5,796 nt of DNA from Deltaproteobacteria bacterium (GTDB taxonomy: Bacteria > Desulfobacterota > GWC2-55-46 > S146-70), in assembly GCA_015492395.1 (NCBI GenBank), contig WGFD01000010.1, forward strand, positions 1 through 5,796, written 5' to 3'. The notes under the pieces are model-generated. The model saw only the letters and a list, made by a program, of their open reading frames with translations, made no database searches and was not told where the DNA came from. How positions within the stretch are numbered: the stretch's first letter is position 1; each line of letters opens with the position of its first letter. Shown piece by piece: positions 1-5,434 of the stretch. Both the position numbers and the translations under genes were made by a program.

Positions 1-1057
1 CCTTTAAGACCGGCAGCCTCACCTTAAATATTGTACCTCGCCCTTTTGTACTGTCCACATCTATATCTCCACCATGGTCCTGTATGATCTTATAGCTTAT
101 AGTCAAGCCAAGGCCCGCCCCCCTTGTCTTGGATGTATAGAAGGGATTGAAGATATTCCTCAAAAACTCTTCATCCATGCCGGAACCGTTGTCGCGTATC
201 CTGATCTCGACGGTACCATTTCCACACGCAAGTGTCTTGACCCATACCTCACCACTACCCTCGATAGCCTCGACGGAGTTCTGAAGTATATTGAATAAGG
301 CCAACTTCATATTGGATTCATCGATTGCCATAGGAGGAGGGTCGTCCATCAGAACCACGTGCAGCTTTATATCCCTGCCGGCCATTGTGTCGTTCAACTC
401 ATCGACAGCCTCGTTCACGACACAGTTGATATCACCCTCCTTGAGCTCGGGCACCAACACGTCTTTATACTCGTCGATCCTCTGGACCATACGTTCGAGC
501 CTCTCTACTTCGGCTATAATCCTCAGCGCATACTCCTTGCCTCCAGCATCGGTCTCCTTGTCTTTGAGTCTCCTCGCCAAGCCGCCTATGGTCATGAGGG
601 GATTTCTTATCTCATGTGCGATACCGTCCACCATCTCACCAAGGGCCGCCATCTTCTCGACCTCCCTCAACTTCCTGTGTATCGCCCTCATCTTCAAGAG
701 GGACCTGACCCTGGCGGAGACCTCATTAAGACTGAACGGTTTCGTTATATAGTCCTCCGCACCGATATCCAGCCCAAGGACCTTGTCCTCCACTTCTCCC
801 TTGGCGGTAAGCATCACTATAGGGATGTACTTTGTCTCCTCACTCCCCTTAAGCCTCCTGCAGACCTCGAAGCCATCCATATTGGGCATCATCACATCGA
901 GCAGGACTATATCCGGGATAAAGGACTTTACCTTATCTAGCGCCTCCATGCCGTCAGCGGCTGTGTCAATCTCAAGACCGTCCATCCCCAGTCTGGCGGC
1001 AAGGAGATCACGATTTCCCTCTTCGTCATCCACTATAAGCGCCCTCGGTGCCGCCAT
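1..1057 (-). CDS. Hybrid receiver-histidine kinase (REC-HisKA-HATPase), 3' end cut by window edge
   Basis: Translating the minus strand from the ATG at 1057-1055 gives 352 uninterrupted residues running off the left edge. Residues 1-120 are a response-regulator receiver: acidic pair D10/D11, phosphoacceptor D54 (LLDVMMP), T84 and K106 (TKPF). After a short helical linker comes a HisKA dimerisation domain with the H-box AHEIRNPL (phospho-His H148), then a HATPase_c domain: N-box N256/N260 (FNILQNSVEAIE), G1 DNGSGMD (289-295), F-box FNPFYTSK and G2 GAGLGLTIS (313-321). The last visible residues (FKVRLPVLK) match the usual end of HATPase_c, so probably only a few residues are missing. There is no transmembrane or input sensor domain, so it is a cytosolic kinase expected to be controlled through its own receiver. 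The start overlaps the TPR gene stop (TGATG) and has AGGAGG 9 nt upstream. Its output partner is not visible. The domain calls are secure; the biological role is inferred only from its position. Confidence 0.95.
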   Translation of the reverse strand, partial: MAAPRALIVDDEEGNRDLLAARLGMDGLEIDTAADGMEALDKVKSFIPDIVLLDVMMPNMDGFEVCRRLKGSEETKYIPIVMLTAKGEVEDKVLGLDIGAEDYITKPFSLNEVSARVRSLLKMRAIHRKLREVEKMAALGEMVDGIAHEIRNPLMTIGGLARRLKDKETDAGGKEYALRIIAEVERLERMVQRIDEYKDVLVPELKEGDINCVVNEAVDELNDTMAGRDIKLHVVLMDDPPPMAIDESNMKLALFNILQNSVEAIEGSGEVWVKTLACGNGTVEIRIRDNGSGMDEEFLRNIFNPFYTSKTRGAGLGLTISYKIIQDHGGDIDVDSTKGRGTIFKVRLPVLK

Positions 1058-2013
1058 CACCTGTTGCCTCCTATGACACCTAGAATCCTCTCCTTTTCAC
1101 TACTATAGATATCGACCGACACCTGATCGCCTTTAGTCTTGTAGAGCGAAATCAATTTGTCGATATCTCTCAATGCCCGGCGGTAAAAACCCCCATTCAG
1201 ATGAACCTTATACGCCCTCTTCAAGGAGTCTTCCGCCGATTCGATGTCCTCTGAGGCATAGTAGACTTCGTACAAACCCAGGAGGTCTTCGGCTATCTTC
1301 TCACCCCTTTCGAGCCGGCTGTCTATATCCAGGGCCTCTCTATAACGCCGTTCAGCCTCCTTTAATTCTCCATGCTCAAAGAGAAGGTTGGCCAGATTTC
1401 TATAGGAATTCGCCAACTCCTCCTTTTTGCCAGACCTCTCATTTACCTCCATCGCTTCCTTGAAGGTCCTCTTTGAATCTTCATACCTCTCTGAGTGCCT
1501 GTATGCTATTCCGAGAAGGTTGAGGTGTGTACCCAACCCGGCATACCTTTCATCCTTGTCCATCTTCACTGCACTGGTGAGTCTATCTATAGCCTCACCA
1601 TAATCATGTTGCAGTATCCTAAGCTTTCCCAGGCTGGCGGTCGCCTCAGAGATCTTTACGGTGTCATTCAGCGTAACCGCTAACCGCAACGCCTCCTCGA
1701 ACATATTTTCCGCATCTCCATACCTCCCTATCTTCAGCGATACCCTCCCTATATTTATGAGATCAAGTGCCTCGCCATGCCTGTCATCCACAGACCTGTG
1801 GAGACGCAGCGACTCCCTCATATAGGCCAATGCCATCCGGTAGTCATTCCTCTCCAGCGCCTTCACGGAACGGCGGTGCAAACCACCAACCCTTCTCTCC
1901 ACCTTCGACAGGCCGCTAACGACCGGTCCTCCACCGCACCCGCTCATAGCAATGCCACATAGGACGAGTAAAAGGAAAGAGAGCAGTTGTAGTCTATATC
2001 CGCTTCCCTCCAA
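1057..2013 (-). CDS. TPR-repeat lipoprotein
   Basis: The 318-residue product starts with a positively charged, hydrophobic signal peptide (residues 7-25) and a lipobox-like MSGC with lipidation Cys at C26, followed by a Gly-rich stretch. It is therefore a predicted periplasm-facing lipoprotein. From about residue 42 to 290 it consists of roughly six 34-40-residue helical repeats with TPR spacing, e.g. LINIGRVSLKIGRYGDAENM, LLGIAYRHSERYEDSKRTF and YRNLANLLFEHGELKEAERR, carrying the expected Gly/Ala and Leu/Tyr positions. TPR solenoids usually scaffold protein complexes. The start is TTG, 2 nt after the mlaD stop. Only ATA and GTA lie between it and an in-frame TGA upstream, and no ATG precedes the signal peptide, so TTG is the best choice. 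GGAGG lies 12 nt upstream, a long spacing. Co-location suggests an accessory factor of the MCE transporter; this is inference. The lipoprotein-TPR call is strong, the function unknown. Confidence 0.92.
   Translation of the reverse strand: MEGSGYRLQLLSFLLLVLCGIAMSGCGGGPVVSGLSKVERRVGGLHRRSVKALERNDYRMALAYMRESLRLHRSVDDRHGEALDLINIGRVSLKIGRYGDAENMFEEALRLAVTLNDTVKISEATASLGKLRILQHDYGEAIDRLTSAVKMDKDERYAGLGTHLNLLGIAYRHSERYEDSKRTFKEAMEVNERSGKKEELANSYRNLANLLFEHGELKEAERRYREALDIDSRLERGEKIAEDLLGLYEVYYASEDIESAEDSLKRAYKVHLNGGFYRRALRDIDKLISLYKTKGDQVSVDIYSSEKERILGVIGGNR
1067..1072 (-). promoter_or_regulatory. Shine-Dalgarno for the receiver-kinase gene
   Basis: A perfect AGGAGG on the minus strand ends 9 nt before the ATG at 1057. 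It lies inside the end of the TPR lipoprotein gene. With the one-base TGATG overlap, it fixes the kinase start and points to translational coupling with the preceding gene. Confidence 0.8.
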
Positions 2014-2015
2014 TA

Positions 2016-3083
2016 CTATTCACTTCCTCCAATACCATCTACTATATCCGCGCCGTCGATCGGCAGAAGCCCGGGCTTCTCCTCCGGCGGCATCATGAGC
2101 TTAACGGGCCAACTTTGCTTTATGCCGCGCACCATATCCGCCCCTTCATAGATCAACTCTCCCGACTGTTCGATCATGTCACCTATTTCGGAACCCCGGA
2201 CGGCAAGGGAGCCTGTCAAGGCATCGAGATTTTCAAGCACCTTTTCGGTCCTCTCCGTAATAGGCATGAGTCTCCCTGTCAGGCCCTCCACCTCCGACGC
2301 AATCTTCGATGTGCTGTCAAGTATAGGCTCCAGACGCCTTGTGGCTGACTCCAGATTGCCGATCACCGCCTTCGCATCGACTGCCATCGGCTCAACATGT
2401 TCATCCATCATGGAAATGAAGTTATCGGCCCTTTTGAACGTAGTACTCACACCCCTCAGAGTGGCATCTATCCTCTCGCCTATATCGCTAAGCTCTGAAG
2501 AGACCGCCTTCAGGTTTCTCAATGTGGTCTTCACATCCCCCTTCGGATCGTTGACATAGTTTATAATGCCCGACACCTCTTTCAAGACCGGCTTCATCTC
2601 CTTGACCAACTCTTCCACGCCCCTCGCCTTTTCGAGCGGCAGTTCGTCCCCTTCCTCAAGCACAGGCCCGGAAGGGTCTCCGGCAGAGATCTCTATGACC
2701 GACTTGCCTATGAACCCTTCGTGCAACAATCTGGCCACGGACCCCCGCCTAATCCACTGCTGATACTTTTTGTTGGCCTCTATGACAACCTTTACCCTTG
2801 CCACCTCGTCGAGGGACAGCTCCTTCACCCTGCCTATCTTGAAGCCGGAGAGTTTTACCGGCATTCCCCTTATCAGGCCGGTGCCGCTGTCCGTAGTCGC
2901 ATAGAGGGTATACTTCTTTATAAAGAGGTCCTTTTCTCTCCCCACAAGGAAGACTACGGCCATAAGCCCGACTATGATGATAAAGACGAAGGCACCCACC
3001 TTCTTTTCAAGATGCCTGAACCTAGGGTCCCTATCTTCTAAACGATCCATACCCTCCACCGATCCCTGTCCATAAGACGGCAT
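2016..3083 (-). CDS. mlaD: MlaD-type MCE-domain substrate-binding protein of a lipid ABC transporter
   Basis: The 355-residue product has one N-terminal membrane anchor (about residues 29-48, VGAFVFIIIVGLMAVVFLVG). An MCE domain follows at about 55-150, recognisable by YTLYATTDSGTGLIRGMPVK, LSGFKIGRV, GSVARLLHEGFIGKSVIEIS and GDELP. MCE proteins hexamerise in the periplasm on the MlaFE core and handle phospholipids. Unlike E. coli MlaD, which ends shortly after its MCE domain, this one continues for about 200 residues of mostly helical, Leu/Val-periodic sequence (155-320), then a Trp/Pro segment (QSWPVKLMMPPEE) and an acidic tail. The ATG directly follows the ATPase TGA (TGAATG). A second in-frame ATG (codon 12, 3050-3048) is preceded by the purine-rich GGTGGAGGGT and begins a family-like N-terminus (MDRLEDRDPRFRHLEKKVG), so a 344-residue product is possible. 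The family is secure; substrate and transport direction cannot be read from sequence. Confidence 0.93.
   Translation of the reverse strand: MPSYGQGSVEGMDRLEDRDPRFRHLEKKVGAFVFIIIVGLMAVVFLVGREKDLFIKKYTLYATTDSGTGLIRGMPVKLSGFKIGRVKELSLDEVARVKVVIEANKKYQQWIRRGSVARLLHEGFIGKSVIEISAGDPSGPVLEEGDELPLEKARGVEELVKEMKPVLKEVSGIINYVNDPKGDVKTTLRNLKAVSSELSDIGERIDATLRGVSTTFKRADNFISMMDEHVEPMAVDAKAVIGNLESATRRLEPILDSTSKIASEVEGLTGRLMPITERTEKVLENLDALTGSLAVRGSEIGDMIEQSGELIYEGADMVRGIKQSWPVKLMMPPEEKPGLLPIDGADIVDGIGGSE
2026..2030 (-). promoter_or_regulatory. Shine-Dalgarno for the TPR lipoprotein gene
   Basis: GGAGG on the minus strand lies within the last codons of mlaD, 12 nt before the TTG start at 2013. The spacing is longer than usual. 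This, with a TTG start and a 2-nt gap to the upstream stop, suggests modest, coupled translation. Confidence 0.5.
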
Positions 3084-3770
3084 TCAACTCAACCTGTAAC
3101 CAACGAGCCTCCTGCCTTCTATCTTAAAGACCTTGTCCAGAGAAAGGTCTCTGATATTCTCCTCGTAATTGGTCGTTACTATAGTGAGTCTTCCCTGCTT
3201 GCCGTAGTGCGCCGTATCCAGAAGGGCCGCCATCTCAACCCTCTGCGATGCATCCAGTCCGACCAGAAACCTGTCGAATATAAGCATGTCAGGATCAAGG
3301 GCCAGCGCCCGTGCCAGGGCAACCATCCTTTTGGTATGGTAAGGCAAAACGCCAGGCCTGAGCCAGACATCATCGGCATAGCCTACATCGCCCAACAGTG
3401 ACAGCGCTCTCTTCATCGCCCGGTCTCTCGGCAGGCCGGTATGGTACAGTATGGGAAGGGCGACATTTTCTATGACCTTGAGGTTGCTGATAAGCGCAGC
3501 GTCCATAAACACAACCCCTATCCTACGCCTCAACTTGTAAATCTCTCTCCTGTTCAAGAGGGCCACCTCTTCATCGAACAGCTCCACATCCCCCCTCTCC
3601 GGCCTCTCGGCTCCGGTGATGATCCTGAGCATGGTCGACTTGCCTGAGCCGTGTGGGCCTATTATGGCAACCTTCTCCCCTTCACAGAGCAAGAGATCGA
3701 CATCTTCGAAGAGGACGACACCTTCACCGGTCCTGTAGCATAATCCCTTTATCTCAACTATAGGTCGCAA
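3084..3770 (-). CDS. mlaF: MlaF-type ABC ATPase with degenerate catalytic motifs
   Basis: This 228-residue ABC ATPase lies between permease and MCE genes, as MlaF does. Walker A is intact (GPHGSGKST, residues 38-46, K44), as are the Walker B Asp (D166) and the D-loop GLDA (171-174). Four other motifs are altered. The Q-loop reads VFMDAAL, with M89 where Gln is expected. The LSGGQ/M-type signature reads LPYHT (142-146), followed by a normal KRMVALARALALDP. The catalytic Walker B Glu is R167 (LIFDRFLVGLDA). The switch motif reads VTTNY, with T200 for His. Spacing between motifs is normal, so these are substitutions, not a frameshift. The start is TTG, 9 nt after the mlaE stop and in the same frame; AGGA lies 7 nt upstream. 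No later start keeps Walker A with its preceding strand. Family and position are clear. Whether it hydrolyses ATP is doubtful; it could bind nucleotide only, or pair with another ATPase encoded elsewhere. Confidence 0.9.
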   Translation of the reverse strand: MRPIVEIKGLCYRTGEGVVLFEDVDLLLCEGEKVAIIGPHGSGKSTMLRIITGAERPERGDVELFDEEVALLNRREIYKLRRRIGVVFMDAALISNLKVIENVALPILYHTGLPRDRAMKRALSLLGDVGYADDVWLRPGVLPYHTKRMVALARALALDPDMLIFDRFLVGLDASQRVEMAALLDTAHYGKQGRLTIVTTNYEENIRDLSLDKVFKIEGRRLVGYRLS

Positions 3771-3779
3771 GAACTTATC

Positions 3780-4559
3780 CTACCGGAAAAAGAACCAGGT
3801 TATAAGAGCGCTTGAAACAAATACCAGGAAGAGACTGCTGATCACAGCCTTTGTGGTCTCCTGAGGTATTTCGGTTATACTCCTCCCGACCTTTAGGCCA
3901 TGGTAAGAACAGACCCCTCCTATTATAAGCCCGAATATCATACCCTTAATCAATGAAACACCCACCTCCAGCAGACCCATCGCTTCAAGCAGGCTTGAAG
4001 TATACTCCCCAAAGGCTATCCTCTCACCAAAACCAGCGAGGAGATATCCGCCCAGTATGGTCACGGCCTCAAAGTAAAATGTGAGCACCAGGATACTTAT
4101 AGCGGCACCGATAACACGGGGCATTACGAGATAGTCGTCCGGATCTATGCCCATAATCTCCAGGGCGGCGATCTCGTTGTTGATCTTCATCGATCCCAGC
4201 TCCGAGGCTATGGCGGTCCCGCTCCTGGCTATAACCACTATTGCCGCAAATATCGGGCCTAATTCGCGTATCACTATCCATACCAGTACCTGCCCGATTA
4301 TCAACTCACCGCCAAGCTTCGGGAGGATGCTCAGTGCCTCGGTAACGATAATTATGCCGAACATGAGGGCCAGCCAGAATATAATAGGGAAGGCCTCGAT
4401 CCCGGTAAAGTATATCTGCTTATATATAACATCCAGCTTGGCCCTTCGGCCCACCGGGAATGAAAATACGAGGGAGGAGAATGTACGGACTATAACCCTG
4501 AATACATAGTAGGTGTCTCGTAAGAACTCTATTATCCATCTGCCTAGATATGTAAACAT
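3780..4559 (-). CDS. mlaE: MlaE/YrbE-type permease of MCE lipid ABC transporter
   Basis: The 259-residue inner-membrane protein has the full MlaE family length. An N-terminal amphipathic or interfacial segment (1-35) precedes about five hydrophobic segments (about 52-75, 87-110, 145-175, 200-217, 236-257). Family hallmarks are present: the conserved core IRELGPIFAAIVVIARSGTA (97-116), then the cytoplasmic coupling region ASELGSMKINNEIAALEIMG, PRVIG, and the late motif SYHGLKVGR followed by IPQETTKAVISS. MlaE dimers form the lipid path and contact the ATPase through the loop around ELGSM...EIAALEIMG. ATG at 4559 is the first plausible start and puts the N-terminus where the family has it, but the Shine-Dalgarno is weak (CAGG directly before ATG). 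It is separated from the upstream barrel gene by a repeat-rich spacer and followed after 9 nt by the ATPase, in frame. Confidence 0.95.
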   Translation of the reverse strand: MFTYLGRWIIEFLRDTYYVFRVIVRTFSSLVFSFPVGRRAKLDVIYKQIYFTGIEAFPIIFWLALMFGIIIVTEALSILPKLGGELIIGQVLVWIVIRELGPIFAAIVVIARSGTAIASELGSMKINNEIAALEIMGIDPDDYLVMPRVIGAAISILVLTFYFEAVTILGGYLLAGFGERIAFGEYTSSLLEAMGLLEVGVSLIKGMIFGLIIGGVCSYHGLKVGRSITEIPQETTKAVISSLFLVFVSSALITWFFFR

Positions 4560-4582
4560 CCTGTAAGGAGAATGAGAGGTGT

Positions 4583-4627
4583 GGCGGCATATGCCCGGCC
4601 CCTCTCCTGACCGGACCGTATGCCGCC
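4583..4627. repeat. Inverted repeat (9-bp perfect arms) between barrel gene and mlaE
   Basis: GGCGGCATA (4583-4591) is perfectly complementary to TATGCCGCC (4619-4627). A further CCGG/CCGG pair (4595-4598 with 4611-4614) lies inside after a small asymmetric internal loop, leaving a 12-nt apical loop. The left arm also contains a 10-bp palindrome, GGCATATGCC (4586-4595). In the minus-strand mRNA this would be a strong hairpin starting about 20 nt after the barrel gene stop. No T-run follows on the minus strand, so a classical intrinsic terminator is not supported. Possible roles are partial attenuation, mRNA processing or 3' stabilisation of the upstream message, or a protein-binding operator. 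Confidence 0.65.
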
Positions 4628-4642
4628 GGTTCCTAAAACCGG
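4626..4642. repeat. Small hairpin adjacent to and overlapping the larger inverted repeat
   Basis: CCGGTT (4626-4631) and AACCGG (4637-4642) are 6-bp complementary arms around a 5-nt loop. The arms share two bases with the 4583-4627 stem, so the two structures compete at the edge. Another CCGGTT copy at 4645-4650 touches the barrel gene stop codon and could pair with the same AACCGG arm. The spacer thus holds alternative foldings built from CCGG blocks. Confidence 0.45.
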
Positions 4643-4649
4643 TCCCGGT

Positions 4650-5405
4650 TTAAAAGCTGCCCCTTACGACAAGGAACGGACCGCTCAGATCAAAGACACC
4701 CTTGTCGTCACCATCTTCAAACTTCATCTTCAATATCCTGTAACCACCGGAGAAGGAAACGAAGGGAAACGGCTTCACATTGACGGCGACCTCTCCATCG
4801 AGGAGGTACCCCCTGCTGCCCAGCGTCATCCCTGTCAGTTCGCCACCGACGGAAAAGAGGAGAGGGAGACCCACCTGCACGGTGGCACCGATGGTAGGCA
4901 CCGGCGCGGCGGTGCTGGTCCTCTCATCGTAACCAAGCGTATCCGCCTTCAGCCGCGCATCGATATTGAAGTATTTAGCCTCGACTATAATGCCGACCTT
5001 GTTCCCGAGGGTATCCAGGAGGTCGTATTCGTAACCCAGCCGGTGGTACTTCATATCGAGTGAAGAATCGACTCTTGCGGTGGCGGTATAGGTTTTCCCG
5101 GCGAAGTCTATCGACTGCGAGAGTGTCTTCTGCCCTTCCCACGACAGCGGCACGTACCCATACCTCAGCTTATGCTTCCCCAACTCCAGTGTAACCCTGC
5201 CCCCGCCGAACCCATTCGATTTGTCTACTCCGAGATCGTCTACGAGGTCTAGCTCTGTGCCTGTAAGGCCGGACTCTGTCGACTTTATCTTCGAGTCCAG
5301 AGTGGAGAGCCAGTATCTACCCTCGACACTCAATAACGCGTGGGCAGATGGGGTTGTAAGCGCAACGACAAGAAAGGTCAGTAGCGTTATATATACTCTC
5401 TTCAT
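4650..5405 (-). CDS. Predicted outer-membrane beta-barrel protein (unassigned family)
   Basis: The 251-residue product has a classic Sec signal peptide (MKR, hydrophobic 5-18, cleavage predicted after AHA at residue 23). The mature part alternates polar and hydrophobic residues with many Gly, Tyr and Phe, for example FGGGRVTLELGKHKLRYGYV, KYHRLGYEYDLL, VGIIVEAKYFNIDARL, PTIGATVQVGLPLLFSVGGE and FVSFSGGYRILKMKFEDG. It ends in FLVVRGSF; the terminal Phe is the usual C-terminal signal of barrels assembled by BAM. Size and strand pattern suggest about eight strands, but I cannot assign a named family. ATG at 5405 is chosen because AGGAGG sits 8 nt upstream. A TTG two codons earlier would be only 2 nt from that site. 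It follows the LPP20-like gene by 29 nt and precedes mlaE by 90 nt, so it may be an outer-membrane partner of the transporter (inference). Confidence 0.88.
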   Translation of the reverse strand: MKRVYITLLTFLVVALTTPSAHALLSVEGRYWLSTLDSKIKSTESGLTGTELDLVDDLGVDKSNGFGGGRVTLELGKHKLRYGYVPLSWEGQKTLSQSIDFAGKTYTATARVDSSLDMKYHRLGYEYDLLDTLGNKVGIIVEAKYFNIDARLKADTLGYDERTSTAAPVPTIGATVQVGLPLLFSVGGELTGMTLGSRGYLLDGEVAVNVKPFPFVSFSGGYRILKMKFEDGDDKGVFDLSGPFLVVRGSF

Positions 5406-5413
5406 TATCAATG

Positions 5414-5419
5414 CCTCCT
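5414..5419 (-). promoter_or_regulatory. Shine-Dalgarno fixing the barrel gene start
   Basis: AGGAGG on the minus strand lies 8 nt before ATG at 5405 and only 2 nt before the in-frame TTG at 5411, so the ATG is preferred. The 29-nt gap to the upstream stop shows no recognisable promoter, which supports read-through transcription from the gene at the right edge. Confidence 0.8.
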
Positions 5420-5434
5420 GTCAATGGTATTGAA

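Noticed and set aside
291..940. Long plus-strand open frames (153 and 193 codons) over the left third
   Set aside because: They lie antisense to the continuous, motif-complete receiver-kinase frame on the minus strand and show no domain-like sequence of their own.
3179..3379. 66-codon minus-strand frame inside the ATPase gene
   Set aside because: It overlaps a clear ABC ATPase in another frame and has no supporting start context or motif.
3084..3770. Frameshift or assembly error as the cause of the degenerate ATPase motifs
   Set aside because: Family-like sequence flanks each altered motif in the same frame with normal spacing (e.g. KRMVALARALALDP directly after LPYHT), so in-frame substitutions explain it better.
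4583..4627. Rho-independent terminator after the barrel gene
   Set aside because: The stem is strong, but no run of T follows on the minus strand (ACACCTCTCATTC). It is kept only as an inverted repeat.
4620..5063. 147-codon plus-strand frame opposite the barrel gene
   Set aside because: The minus strand here has a signal-peptide protein with a good ribosome site. The plus-strand translation looks like low-grade shadow sequence with no recognisable motif.
5409..5411. TTG start two codons upstream of the chosen barrel gene start
   Set aside because: It lies only 2 nt from the AGGAGG, too close for normal initiation; ATG at 5405 has an 8-nt spacing.
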